Below are positions 7,485 through 16,271 of a stretch of 64,000 nucleotides of DNA, piece by piece. Made by a program: the position numbers and the translations under genes. This DNA comes from Marinibaculum sp040216765 (GTDB lineage: Bacteria; Pseudomonadota; Alphaproteobacteria; Ferrovibrionales; Ferrovibrionaceae): the NCBI GenBank assembly GCA_040216765.1, contig JAVJON010000025.1, forward strand, positions 7,581 to 71,580, written 5' to 3'. Numbering within the stretch: the first letter of the stretch is position 1; each line of letters begins with the position of its first letter. Below the pieces are notes generated by a model. That model worked only from the letters and a program-made list of their open reading frames with translations, was not told the origin of the DNA and ran no database searches.

Positions 7485-9122
7485 ATGACGGACAAACGAC
7501 ATAACGAGGTTGTGGTGCTGGGCGCCGGCGTGGCGGGCATCTACCAGATCAAGTGCCTTGCCGATGCCGGCATCGACGCGATCCTGCTCGAGGCGGACGA
7601 GGATCTGGGCGGGACCTGGTATCGCAACCGCTATCCGGGCGCGCGCTTCGATTCGGAGAGCTATACCTACGGCTATTCCTTTTCCCGCGAGCTGCTGGAC
7701 GAATGGCACTGGAAGGAGCGCTTCTCGCCGCAGCCGGAGAACCTGAAATACCTGAACTACGTGGCGCAGAAGTTCGACCTGCGGCGCCACATGCGGTTCA
7801 ACGCCCGGGTCGTGAAGATGACCTGGGACGAGGAGGCGCGGCTCTGGCATCTGGGGCTGCAGGACGGCACGGCCTGGACCGCCCGCTTCGTGGTGACCGG
7901 CATCGGGGTTCTGTCCATGCCGACCATGCCGCGCATCCCGGGCATCGCGGATTTCGAGGGCGAGTCCCACCACACCTACTGGTGGCCGAAGGAGCCCGTC
8001 CCGCTGGCCGGGCGCCGGGTCGGCATCATCGGCACGGGCGCGACCGGCATCCAGGTGATCGGCGAGATCGCCGACAAGGTGGGCGAGCTGACGGTGTTCC
8101 AGCGGCGGCCGAACTGGAGCTCGCCGCTGAACAACGGGCCGATCTCGGAAGCGGAGATGGCGGCGATCCGCGCGCGCTACGACGAGATCTTCGCCAACTG
8201 CGCGCAGTCACCCGGCGGCTTCGAGCATGTGCCGGACCGGCGCGGCTTCTGGAGCCTGACGGCGGAGCAGCGGAAGGCGTTCTGGGACGAGCTCTACGCC
8301 ACGCCGGGCTTCGCCATCCTGGTCGCCAACTTCATGGAGATCTTCTTCGACGCGGCCGCCAACCGGGAACTCTCCGACTACATCGCCGACCGGATCCGCG
8401 GCCGCGTGAAGGACCCCGCGACCGCGGAGAAGCTGATCCCGAAGGACCATGGCTTCGGCATGCAGCGCCTGCCGCTGGAGACCCGCTATTTCGAGGCCTA
8501 TAACCGCGACAACGTGCATCTGGTGGACATCACCGAGACGCCGATCGAGCGGGTCACCGCCAGGGGCATCCAGACCGAAGCGGCGCATTACGACCTGGAC
8601 CTGATCGTCTATGCCACCGGCTTCGACACCATCACCGGCGCGTTCGACCGGATCGAGGTGTGCGGCACCGGCGGCGCGACCCTGCGCGACAAGTGGCGCG
8701 ACGGCCCCAGCACCTATCTCGGCCTGTTGACCCACGGCTTCCCCAACCTGGTCATGGTGGCCGGCCCGCAGAGCGTGTCGGGCTCCACGAACTATCCCCG
8801 CGCCATCGAGAACGGGGTCGACTGGGCGACCGCCCTGCTGCGCCACGCGATCGCGGGCGGCCAGACCCGGCTGGAGGTGGAGCCGGAGGCGGAGCGCGAA
8901 TGGCAGGAGGAAGTCCGGCGCGCGCAGGACCGGCTGCTGCTGCGCCACAGCAAGGGCTGGTTCACCGGCTACAACTCCAACGTGGAGGGGCACCAGGAGG
9001 GCCGGTACCGCTACCAGGCCTATTTCGGCGGCTCGCCGCGCTACGCCCAGCTGCTCGACCGTGCCGCGGCGGAGGGCTATCGGCGGATCCGCATGAGCAA
9101 GGGCGTATCCGTCCCGGCCTGA
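7485..9122 (+). CDS. FAD-dependent Baeyer-Villiger-type monooxygenase
   Basis: Class B flavoprotein monooxygenase (545 aa, usual for type I BVMOs) that would convert ketones to esters or lactones using NADPH and oxygen. Evidence: FAD Rossmann motif GAGVAG at 13-18; BVMO fingerprint FEGESHHTYWWP at 157-168, which fits FxGxxxHxxxWP exactly; and the NADPH motif GTGATG near 185. DEDLGGTWYRNRYPGARFDSES is the characteristic FAD-domain segment. The ATG at 7485 is chosen because upstream in-frame codons are not family-like. It is divergent from ku and otherwise unlinked to neighbours; the substrate is unknown. Confidence 0.9.
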   Translation: MTDKRHNEVVVLGAGVAGIYQIKCLADAGIDAILLEADEDLGGTWYRNRYPGARFDSESYTYGYSFSRELLDEWHWKERFSPQPENLKYLNYVAQKFDLRRHMRFNARVVKMTWDEEARLWHLGLQDGTAWTARFVVTGIGVLSMPTMPRIPGIADFEGESHHTYWWPKEPVPLAGRRVGIIGTGATGIQVIGEIADKVGELTVFQRRPNWSSPLNNGPISEAEMAAIRARYDEIFANCAQSPGGFEHVPDRRGFWSLTAEQRKAFWDELYATPGFAILVANFMEIFFDAAANRELSDYIADRIRGRVKDPATAEKLIPKDHGFGMQRLPLETRYFEAYNRDNVHLVDITETPIERVTARGIQTEAAHYDLDLIVYATGFDTITGAFDRIEVCGTGGATLRDKWRDGPSTYLGLLTHGFPNLVMVAGPQSVSGSTNYPRAIENGVDWATALLRHAIAGGQTRLEVEPEAEREWQEEVRRAQDRLLLRHSKGWFTGYNSNVEGHQEGRYRYQAYFGGSPRYAQLLDRAAAEGYRRIRMSKGVSVPA

Positions 9123-9157
9123 GCGGGGAGCGGAGGCGGCACTGCGGCCGCCGTTCG

Positions 9158-10645
9158 TCAGGCCGGAGCGCGGCGCAGAACGAGGTCGACGACCAGGCCG
9201 CCGGACGGGTGGTTCGCGGCGGTGACCTGCCCGCCCATGGCTTCCATGTTGCGGCGGACGATCCAGAGGCCGATGCCGAAGTTCCCGTAATATCCGTCCG
9301 ACCGCCTTGTTGAGTAGTAGCGGTCGAATATGCGGTCCAGGTCGACCTCCGGCACGCCGACCCCGCGGTCGATGATGCTGACCGTGACCGTCTCGCCATT
9401 GCCGTCCCGCGCGATCACGGTGACCGCCGAGTTTTCCGGGGCGAAGTCCATGGCGTTGGTCAGCACGTTCTCGATCGCGGTGCGCAGCAGTTCGTCCTGG
9501 GCCAGGACGAACAGGTCGTCCGGGATGTCGTGCTGCAGGGCGATGCCGCGATCGGCGCCTGCAGGCGCATGTTCCCGCAGGAGCGACGTCACGAACGGCA
9601 GGAGCTCCAGCCGCCCGACCGGCTGTTCGATCAGCACGGCGGTGCTCTCGTCCATCCGCCGCGCGGCGGAGATCAGGCCGTCGAGGCGCTCGATGGACTT
9701 CTCGATCCTGTCGATGCTTCGCCCCGCGCGGCCCCGGCCGCCGCCCAGCTCCCGCCGGAGCGGCTCGACCGACTGCGAGATGACGGCCAGCGGCGTCTTG
9801 AAGGCATGCGCATTCTCCATCGCCGCCTGGCGGATCAGGCGCTCGGAGCGCCGCAGGGCGCTGACAAGGTCATCGAACTCGCCGGCCACCCGCGACAGCT
9901 CCGGGATCTTGTTGCGGCTCCCGAACGATGCGCCGTCGCCATCGCCCCTGCGGATCTCCGCCACTGCCATCTCGAACAGCCGCAGGTTCCGTCGCAGCAC
10001 GACAAAGATCGAAACGATCAGCAGTGCCATGGTGAGATAGATCACGGCCGCGACCTGCATCTGGGGGGTCTGCCAGTAGGGCCGGTCGGCATTGGGACCG
10101 AGCATGTCGGCCGGCGCGATCGAAGCGATCAGGGCCCAGCACCCGGCGGCGGTCTTGCGGGTGCCGAGATAGGTCAGCAGTTCCGCCTGGCCCGATGCGC
10201 TGCGGAACTGCATCGCCAGCGGTCCGGAGCGGTCGCAGGCATCGGTGATGCGTTCCAGCAGGCCGGTCCTGACGATCTCGGCCCGTTCGGCGTCGATCGA
10301 CTGTTCCGACACCCCCGGATAGGACGCCACGAACAGGAAGCCGGAACCGTCGGCACGGTCGATCGGCCGGAAGAACAGCTTGATCGTGCTGCTGGCCGCC
10401 GCCAGGTCGGACAGCACCTGGTGCAGCGTCTCGGCGACGTCGGGGGAGAAGTTCTCCAGGCGCGGGAACAGGGACGCCGCGATCAGGCCGCCCTCGCGCT
10501 GGATCGACCGCAGCAGCAGCTGGCTCTTCTGGCTGTCGGCGGTCTCCAGGAAGCCGTAGGTCAGCACCGGCACGGCCGCCAGCACGAGGCAGATCGCGAT
10601 GAGCTTGACCGACAGCGACCGGAAGAAGCGCGCCAGTCGCACCAT
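9158..10645 (-). CDS. membrane sensor histidine kinase of the EPS-linked two-component system
   Basis: Inner-membrane histidine kinase (495 aa). Membrane helix 1 spans residues ~12-31, a periplasmic sensor domain ~35-195, and helix 2 ~197-217, followed by a HAMP-like linker. The H-box has His280 in NAHAFKTPLAVI. N-box residues lie near 393-397 (ENVLTNAM), G1 at 427-431 (DRGVGVP), and the ATP lid FGIGL at 456-460. The gene follows the response regulator by 9 bases. Its periplasmic domain is shorter than that of ChvG/ExoS kinases. The ligand is unknown; position beside the EPS genes suggests control of polysaccharide synthesis. Confidence 0.88.
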   Translation of the reverse strand: MVRLARFFRSLSVKLIAICLVLAAVPVLTYGFLETADSQKSQLLLRSIQREGGLIAASLFPRLENFSPDVAETLHQVLSDLAAASSTIKLFFRPIDRADGSGFLFVASYPGVSEQSIDAERAEIVRTGLLERITDACDRSGPLAMQFRSASGQAELLTYLGTRKTAAGCWALIASIAPADMLGPNADRPYWQTPQMQVAAVIYLTMALLIVSIFVVLRRNLRLFEMAVAEIRRGDGDGASFGSRNKIPELSRVAGEFDDLVSALRRSERLIRQAAMENAHAFKTPLAVISQSVEPLRRELGGGRGRAGRSIDRIEKSIERLDGLISAARRMDESTAVLIEQPVGRLELLPFVTSLLREHAPAGADRGIALQHDIPDDLFVLAQDELLRTAIENVLTNAMDFAPENSAVTVIARDGNGETVTVSIIDRGVGVPEVDLDRIFDRYYSTRRSDGYYGNFGIGLWIVRRNMEAMGGQVTAANHPSGGLVVDLVLRRAPA

Positions 10646-10654
10646 CGGTCGGAC

Positions 10655-11455
10655 TCAGGCGGCGGGACGCCAGCGGTAGCCGAACCCCGCATAGTTGTCG
10701 ATGCAGTCGAAGCTGTCGTCCATCGCCCGGAACTTCTGCCGGATCCGCTTGATCAGGGAACGGACGTTGGCGCGATAGCCGTCCTCGCCGCAGCCTGCGA
10801 AGAAATCCCGGCCATGCACGACATCGTAGATCCGCCGATAGGGAACGTCGGCACCGGCCTTGCTGGCCAGGAGATTGACGATGCTGAACTCCGACAAGGT
10901 CAGGTTGACCTGCTGGCCATCCCAGTAGCACCGGGAGGAATCCAGGTCGAGGGTCAGCCGGTCGAGGGTCAGGACCCGCTCCCGATCGGCCTCCTCGCGC
11001 GTCTCGATGCCGGTTCGCATGCGCGGGACAAGCCTGATGCGGTGCAGCACGATGGAAAAGCTGCGGGACTTCTCCACGAAATCCACCGCACCGCCGAGCA
11101 GGGCCGCCTCTTCGTAGATCTGGTCGGACAGGACCGTGAGGAAGATGACCGGAAGGTCGGGCGAGACCGCGCGGACATGACTCAGCACGACGATGCCGTT
11201 CATGCGCGGCATCTGCCAGTCGAGCAGCAGCACGTCGATCCGCGCGTCCTCGGCGAGATAGTCGAGAAACGCCTGGCCGTCGCCGAACTCGACCACCGAG
11301 AAGCCCTGGTCTCGAAGGTTCTGCGTGATCGATTCGCGAAAAAGCTCGTCATCGTCCACGACCGCAATGTGACGTACGGCATGGGACAGCCCAAGGTCCT
11401 GCCCGTGGCCCTGACGTTCAGCCGCCCTTGGCTGCGAGCTTCCGGTAGCAAGCAT
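10655..11455 (-). CDS. OmpR/ChvI-like response regulator
   Basis: DNA-binding response regulator (266 aa). Receiver: acidic pocket VVDDDE at ~32-37, phospho-acceptor Asp79 in LLLDWQMPRMNG, conserved Lys in FVEKS. A winged-helix domain follows from ~160 (VNLTLSEFSIVNLL, then NVRSLIKRIRQKFR and GFGYRW), closest by eye to ChvI. The start overlaps the lipoprotein gene's end by 38 bp but is supported by AGGAG 6 bases upstream. Downstream is its kinase. ChvI-type regulators control exopolysaccharide in rhizobia; that this one controls the neighbouring EPS genes is inference. Confidence 0.88.
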   Translation of the reverse strand: MLATGSSQPRAAERQGHGQDLGLSHAVRHIAVVDDDELFRESITQNLRDQGFSVVEFGDGQAFLDYLAEDARIDVLLLDWQMPRMNGIVVLSHVRAVSPDLPVIFLTVLSDQIYEEAALLGGAVDFVEKSRSFSIVLHRIRLVPRMRTGIETREEADRERVLTLDRLTLDLDSSRCYWDGQQVNLTLSEFSIVNLLASKAGADVPYRRIYDVVHGRDFFAGCGEDGYRANVRSLIKRIRQKFRAMDDSFDCIDNYAGFGYRWRPAA

Positions 11456-11912
11456 CGTTTTCTCCTGGATCCGCTTTCAAATCGTAGGTGAGAAGCTGGT
11501 ATTCCTTGGTCTTGACGTCGGGGTAGAAGACCATGGTCAGCGCACAGCCGGCGGCCCGGTAGGTCCAGACGAGGCCCGGCGTCCGGGCAGTGGTTTCGGT
11601 CGGCGCGCCAAGCAGCTGTTCCACCTGTTCCGGCGCATCGCCGACAAGGGATTGCGGATCGACGGACCTGCCATCTGCCGACCTGTCGTCACTCGAGCGG
11701 CCCGCGGCGGTGCCATCGGTCTTCGGCGGCCGGGGACGCGGGCGGGCGGCGGCGGGATCGACCTTCCTGACCGCCAGCTGGGGCGGGGGGGCGACATCCC
11801 GACCCTGCGGCACCTTGTCAACGGCCGCGACGCACCCGGCCAGAACCGTTGCCGCCGCTATCGCCAAAGGCAAGGTGCGACAGGGCCGAAAGTCAGCCAG
11901 GTCTGCCGGCAT
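11418..11912 (-). CDS. lipoprotein, first gene of the two-component operon
   Basis: Predicted lipoprotein (164 aa): hydrophobic signal LPLAIAAATVLAGC with the lipid-bearing Cys at residue 27. Residues ~40-90 are Pro/Arg/Asp-rich and probably flexible. The C-terminal part (GDAPEQVEQLLGAPTETT, later VWTYRAAGCALTMVFYPD) has the G-P-x-x-x and W-x-Y pattern of small SmpA/BamE-like envelope domains. The start at 11912 has GAGGGA ~9 bases upstream; a longer frame to 11993 would bury the signal peptide. As leader of the regulator/kinase operon it may sense envelope state, as auxiliary lipoproteins do elsewhere; this is inference. Confidence 0.72.
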   Translation of the reverse strand: MPADLADFRPCRTLPLAIAAATVLAGCVAAVDKVPQGRDVAPPPQLAVRKVDPAAARPRPRPPKTDGTAAGRSSDDRSADGRSVDPQSLVGDAPEQVEQLLGAPTETTARTPGLVWTYRAAGCALTMVFYPDVKTKEYQLLTYDLKADPGENDACYRKLAAKGG

Positions 11913-12083
11913 GGCTCGGTTCCCTCGTTCGACCTGATCGAGATCGGTCCGACCGGACGGCACAGGCCGATGGCCCTGCCGCTGCTTTTCCATGGGCGGG
12001 TGTCACGCCGGCCCATTCTTCGTCCAGCCCACTGGCCTCCCCGACCGGAAACGAACGGGGTGCCCGAACGTTCCCCAAATTTT

Positions 12084-12090
12084 GTCACAG
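12084..12090 (+). promoter_or_regulatory. GTCACAG element before the outer-membrane barrel gene
   Basis: GTCACAG lies in a locally AT-rich stretch (12078-12105) 165 bases before the barrel start, in the space shared with the divergent lipoprotein/two-component operon. The same heptamer recurs before three other EPS transcription units. Both this site and the manC site have CCCGAACGT next to or just before the element. Confidence 0.4.
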
Positions 12091-12254
12091 CCATGAATAT
12101 TTGAGCTATGCTCCGCCCGCGCCGCCCGGCGGGTCAGGCGCAAGTCAGTCCGGCCGGCAGGATCCCTCGTACAGGACCCGCCGCGCAGCAGCGGGTTCTC
12201 GGGCCGCGCCGTCGCATCGGCTCACCGGGTTCCCGCGTTCACCTGGAGCATGCC

Positions 12255-13577
12255 TTGTCGCGAATCGACCACGGCCGAAGCGCATGCGCAGCGATCGTAC
12301 GTGCAGGGCTCGTCGGGCTTGCGATCGGCGCATTTCAGATCGGCACCGCCGCCGCACAGACCGTGCCCAGGACAGCCCAGGAGCCGCAGGAGCGGGCACG
12401 GACCGGCCCGCAGCGCGGGCAGGGGGTGGCCGAGCGGCCCCGCCCGGAATACGACGCGATCGGTGTCCGGCTCGGCGGCTTCTTCCTGTACCCGTCCCTC
12501 GGCCTGGCCGAGCGCTATCGGGACAATATCTTCTACCAGGACAGCGACACCACGGGCGATCTGGTGACCATCCTGTCGCCGTCGCTTCGCCTGCAGTCGA
12601 ACTGGAACGTCCACAGCCTCACGGTCTATGCGGACGCGGATAGCGGCACCTATCTCGATCGGTCCAGCGAGAATTTCCTGGACATGCGGGCGGGCGCCGC
12701 CGGCCGGCTCGATATCCGGCGCGATCTGGCGCTGTCCGGGGAGGTGTCCGCCGCGCGCCTGCACGAGCCACGGTCGTCGCCGGATCAGGTCGGCGCGGCC
12801 GAGCCTGTCACCTACCGCCTGCTGCGCGCCGAATCGACCCTCGCCAAGCGGTTCAACCGGCTGGCCCTGCGCGTGACCGGCGGCCTGGACAACTACAGCT
12901 ACGACAATGTCCCGGCGACCGGCGGCGGCACCTTCGATTCCAAGGACCGCAACCGGACGGTCTTCGAGCAAGGCGTCCAGCTGGGTTATCAGGTCTCGCC
13001 GGCCCTGGAGCCCTTCCTGCGGGCCGGACTGAACCAGCGCCGGTACGAGCGGACCCCCGACGACAACGGTTTCGACCGCAATTCCTGGGGCTGGTCCACG
13101 GTCGGCGGCCTCGCCTTCGACCTGGGCGGCATCACGTCGGGCGAGGGCTATCTCGGATATTTCGAGCAGCGCTATGCGCGTGCCGGCTTCGGCCCGATCG
13201 CGGGGGTCAGCGCCGGCGGCAGCCTGCTCTGGAATCCGACGGAGATCACCACGGTGACCTTCGGCGCCGATCGGATCGTGGAGGAAACCACGCTCTCCGG
13301 CGCGGCCGGCGCCCTGCGCTCGGCGCTCCGTGCCGAAGTCGATCACGAACTGCGCCGCAACATCATCCTGTCGGCCAACGCGCGATACGCGGTCATCGAC
13401 TACGAGGATATCACCCGGGTCGACAACGTCGCCGGTGCAAGCATGGGCGGGAGCTATCTCGCCAACGAGCATCTGCGGTTGGGCGTGGACTACTCCTATG
13501 CGCTACGCAGTTCGAACGCGGCCGGCGCCGACTATCGCACCCAGACGATCATGCTGCGCGTGACCGGCCAGCTCTGA
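12255..13577 (+). CDS. outer-membrane beta-barrel protein of the EPS export system
   Basis: Predicted outer-membrane beta-barrel (440 aa). A TTG at 12255 is chosen as start: GGAG sits 6 bases upstream and it gives a clean signal peptide (MSRIDHGRSACAAIVRAG... cleaved after AAAQ). After a short linker the protein is a series of alternating amphipathic strands (for example WNVHSLTVYADADSGTYLD and LGYQVSPALEPFLRAGLNQRRYE) ending in MLRVTGQL with a terminal hydrophobic residue, as in BBP2-type barrels. It precedes manC and an OPX protein that is too short to cross the outer membrane itself, so it may be the missing outer-membrane channel. Confidence 0.78.
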   Translation: MSRIDHGRSACAAIVRAGLVGLAIGAFQIGTAAAQTVPRTAQEPQERARTGPQRGQGVAERPRPEYDAIGVRLGGFFLYPSLGLAERYRDNIFYQDSDTTGDLVTILSPSLRLQSNWNVHSLTVYADADSGTYLDRSSENFLDMRAGAAGRLDIRRDLALSGEVSAARLHEPRSSPDQVGAAEPVTYRLLRAESTLAKRFNRLALRVTGGLDNYSYDNVPATGGGTFDSKDRNRTVFEQGVQLGYQVSPALEPFLRAGLNQRRYERTPDDNGFDRNSWGWSTVGGLAFDLGGITSGEGYLGYFEQRYARAGFGPIAGVSAGGSLLWNPTEITTVTFGADRIVEETTLSGAAGALRSALRAEVDHELRRNIILSANARYAVIDYEDITRVDNVAGASMGGSYLANEHLRLGVDYSYALRSSNAAGADYRTQTIMLRVTGQL

Positions 13578-13616
13578 CGCCCGGCGCCCGTCGACGCGGA
13601 CGCCCGCCGCAAACTG

Positions 13617-13634
13617 GTTACCCGAACGTCACAG
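13617..13634 (+). promoter_or_regulatory. GTCACAG element before manC, with a GTTACC half-site 11 bp upstream
   Basis: GTTACC begins at 13617 and GTCACAG at 13628, one helical turn apart, 113 bases before the manC start. Direct repeats at 11-bp spacing are the usual target layout of OmpR/PhoB-family regulators. Functional assignment is inference. Confidence 0.35.
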
Positions 13635-13746
13635 AATTGCTTCGGGACTGCTGAGATATTTCTCCCATCGCCCCGGTCCGCCGCGCATTGCCCGCGGCGA
13701 CCGCAGGCGGACTACGACAGTGCAGGACTTGTCCGGGAGACTTTCG

Positions 13747-15219
13747 ATGCAGACCCTTGCGAACGCGGGATCCGATCTCGCAGATGCCGGCAGCGCGGCC
13801 GGTACCGTCTGGCCCGTCATCCTGTGCGGCGGATCGGGCCGGCGCCTGTGGCCGGTCTCGCGCCGCGATCATCCCAAGCAGTTCCAGCGGCTGAGTTCCG
13901 ACAAGAGCCTGGTCCAGGAGACGGCGCTGCGCGCGCGCGACGGGCTCGGCCTCGGCATGCCGGTCCTTCTGTGCAACGAGACGCACCGTTTCATGCTGCA
14001 GGACCATATGGCCGAGATCGGCATCGAGGCGGCCGCGCTGCTGAGCGAGCCGCAGTCGCGCAACACCGCGCCGGCGATCGCGGCGGCGGCCCGGTTCGTC
14101 AGCGACCGCGATCCCGACGCGATGCTGCTGGTGATGCCGTCGGACCATTTCATCGGCAACCAGGCCGCCTTCGCGACAGCCTTCGCCAAGGCGCGGCAGA
14201 TCGCGCAGACGGGGCGGCTCGTGACGTTCGGCATCCGTCCTGTCCGGCCGGAAACCGGCTATGGCTATATCGAGCAGGGCAGACCGGTGGAGCCGGCCGG
14301 GACCGGCTTTGAGATTGCCAGTTTCATGGAGAAGCCGGCCCTCGCACGGGCTGAGGAGCTGGTGCGCGGCGGCCGCCATCTGTGGAACAGCGGCATCTTC
14401 CTGTTGCCGGTGCGGGTGCTGATCGACGAGTTCGAGCGGCTCTGCCCCGATATCCTGGCCGCCGCATCGGCGGCGCTGTCGGCTGCGCGCGACAGCGACG
14501 GGCGGCTGCTGCTCGACACGACCGCCTTCCTGACGGCACCGGCCGCATCCATCGATGTGGCGGTCATGGAGCATACCCGGCTGGGCGCCGTGGTCCCGGC
14601 CGACATGGACTGGAGCGACATCGGCACCTGGCCGGCCCTGCGCGAGATGCGCGGCGGCGATGCGATGGGCAACGTGCTCGACGGCAATGCCGTGGTGGAG
14701 GATGTCACCAACTGCTTCATCCAGTCGACCGGCCGCCTGATCGCCGCCATCGGGCTCGACGACGTGGTGATCGTGGAAACCGACGATGCCGTGCTGATCA
14801 GCGGTGCCGGTCATGCCGCCCGGCTCGACGGGCTGGTCGGGCGCCTGCGGGACGCCGGGCAGAGTGCCGCCGACCGGCATCTGCGGGTGCATCGGCCATG
14901 GGGCCACTACCGCACCGTCGACCGGGGCGACCGCTACCAGGTCAAGCACATCCAGGTGAAGCCCGGCGAGTCGACGAGCCTGCAGTTCCATCACCATCGT
15001 GCGGAACACTGGATCGTGGTCAGCGGAACCGGGCGGGTCGTCCGCGATGGCGAAACGATCCTGCTTCACGAATGCCAGTCGCTGCACATCCCGCCGGGCG
15101 TGTCCCACCGGCTGGAGAATCCCGGGAAGATCCCCCTCCGCATCGCGGAGGTGCAGGTCGGCGCCTATCTGGGCGAGGACGACATCGTCCGGCTCGACGA
15201 CCGCTACGGAAGGGCTTGA
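13747..15219 (+). CDS. manC: mannose-1-phosphate guanylyltransferase / mannose-6-phosphate isomerase
   Basis: Bifunctional cytoplasmic enzyme (490 aa) that makes GDP-mannose, the precursor of mannosyl and, through Gmd/Fcl, fucosyl residues. The N-terminal pyrophosphorylase signature is at 28-45 (CGGSGRRLWPVSRRDHPKQF), and MEKP is present near 195-200. The C-terminal type II isomerase cupin has RPWGHYR and the metal-binding HHHRAEHW near 415. The ATG at 13747 has GGGAGA ~7 bases upstream and is preferred over GTG 13720. It is first of a run manC-galE-OPX-kinase-glycosyltransferases. Confidence 0.94.
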   Translation: MQTLANAGSDLADAGSAAGTVWPVILCGGSGRRLWPVSRRDHPKQFQRLSSDKSLVQETALRARDGLGLGMPVLLCNETHRFMLQDHMAEIGIEAAALLSEPQSRNTAPAIAAAARFVSDRDPDAMLLVMPSDHFIGNQAAFATAFAKARQIAQTGRLVTFGIRPVRPETGYGYIEQGRPVEPAGTGFEIASFMEKPALARAEELVRGGRHLWNSGIFLLPVRVLIDEFERLCPDILAAASAALSAARDSDGRLLLDTTAFLTAPAASIDVAVMEHTRLGAVVPADMDWSDIGTWPALREMRGGDAMGNVLDGNAVVEDVTNCFIQSTGRLIAAIGLDDVVIVETDDAVLISGAGHAARLDGLVGRLRDAGQSAADRHLRVHRPWGHYRTVDRGDRYQVKHIQVKPGESTSLQFHHHRAEHWIVVSGTGRVVRDGETILLHECQSLHIPPGVSHRLENPGKIPLRIAEVQVGAYLGEDDIVRLDDRYGRA

Positions 15220-15222
15220 GCG

Positions 15223-16227
15223 ATGGCCGACCGCATCCTGGTCACCGGCGGCGCCGGCTTCGTCGGCAGCCATGTCTGCAAGGCCCTGGCCGGCGCCGGG
15301 CTGGTGCCGATCACCTACGACGACCTGTCGGGCGGCAACAAGGAGGCCATCCGCTGGGGCCCGCTGGTGACCGGCGACCTGGCCGATCGCGACAAGCTCG
15401 ATTTCGCGATGACACGGTTCAAGCCTAGGGCGGTGATCCACCTGGCCGGCGTCATCGCCGCCGGCGAATCCGTGGCGGACCCGGCGAAGTACTACCGGAT
15501 CAATGTTGTCGGCTCGCTGGAGCTGCTGGGGGCGATGCGCCGCCACGGCGTCGATGCGGCCGTATTCTCGTCGAGCGCCGCGGTGTACGGCGATGCCGCC
15601 GAGATGCCGGTGACCGAGGATGCGGCGATCCAGCCGACCAGCCCCTATGGCCGCACGAAAGCCGCGGTGGAGGGGCTCCTGCAGGACTATGTCGCCTACG
15701 GCCTGCGCTCGATCTCCCTGCGGTACTTCAACGCCGCAGGCGCCGATCCCGACGGCGAGCTGGGCGAGCTGCACGAGCCGGAGACGCATCTGATCCCGCT
15801 TGTCCTGGAGGCTGCGGCCGGCATCCGCGACGTCTTCGAGATCTATGGCACCGACTACCCCACCCCCGACGGCACCTGCATCAGGGATTATGTGCATGTC
15901 AGCGACCTGGCGCGGGCGCATGTCCTTGCCCTGGAGCGGCTCGCCAGGCCGGGAAGGGCGGGCGCGGAGGCCTTCAATCTGGGCAGCGGCAAGGGCGCCA
16001 GCGTTCAGGAAGTGATCGCGGCCACGGAGCGCGTCACCGGCCTGGTGCCGCCGACGCGGAACGGGCCGCGCCGCCCGGGCGACCCGGCGCGGCTGGTGGC
16101 CGACCCCACCCGCGCCATGCAGCAGCTTGGCTGGCAGCCGCGCCACGACGACCTCGACACGCAGATCGGGCACGCCTGGGCGTTCCTCGACAGTCGCATG
16201 GGCCGGCGGCTGCGACGGGCAGGCTAG
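15223..16227 (+). CDS. galE: UDP-glucose 4-epimerase
   Basis: Short-chain NAD-dependent epimerase (334 aa) that interconverts UDP-glucose and UDP-galactose for EPS synthesis. NAD motif TGGAGFVGS at 8-16; catalytic Tyr142 and Lys146 in SPYGRTK; later RYFNAAGADPDGELGE and DGTCIRDYVHVSDLA are GalE hallmarks. It starts 3 bases after the manC stop, so it is co-translated with manC. A UDP-GlcNAc or UDP-xylose epimerase is possible but less likely. Confidence 0.92.
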   Translation: MADRILVTGGAGFVGSHVCKALAGAGLVPITYDDLSGGNKEAIRWGPLVTGDLADRDKLDFAMTRFKPRAVIHLAGVIAAGESVADPAKYYRINVVGSLELLGAMRRHGVDAAVFSSSAAVYGDAAEMPVTEDAAIQPTSPYGRTKAAVEGLLQDYVAYGLRSISLRYFNAAGADPDGELGELHEPETHLIPLVLEAAAGIRDVFEIYGTDYPTPDGTCIRDYVHVSDLARAHVLALERLARPGRAGAEAFNLGSGKGASVQEVIAATERVTGLVPPTRNGPRRPGDPARLVADPTRAMQQLGWQPRHDDLDTQIGHAWAFLDSRMGRRLRRAG

Positions 16228-16271
16228 GCCCGGGCGCCGCCACGGCCCCATTACCACAGGAGACGACAGCC

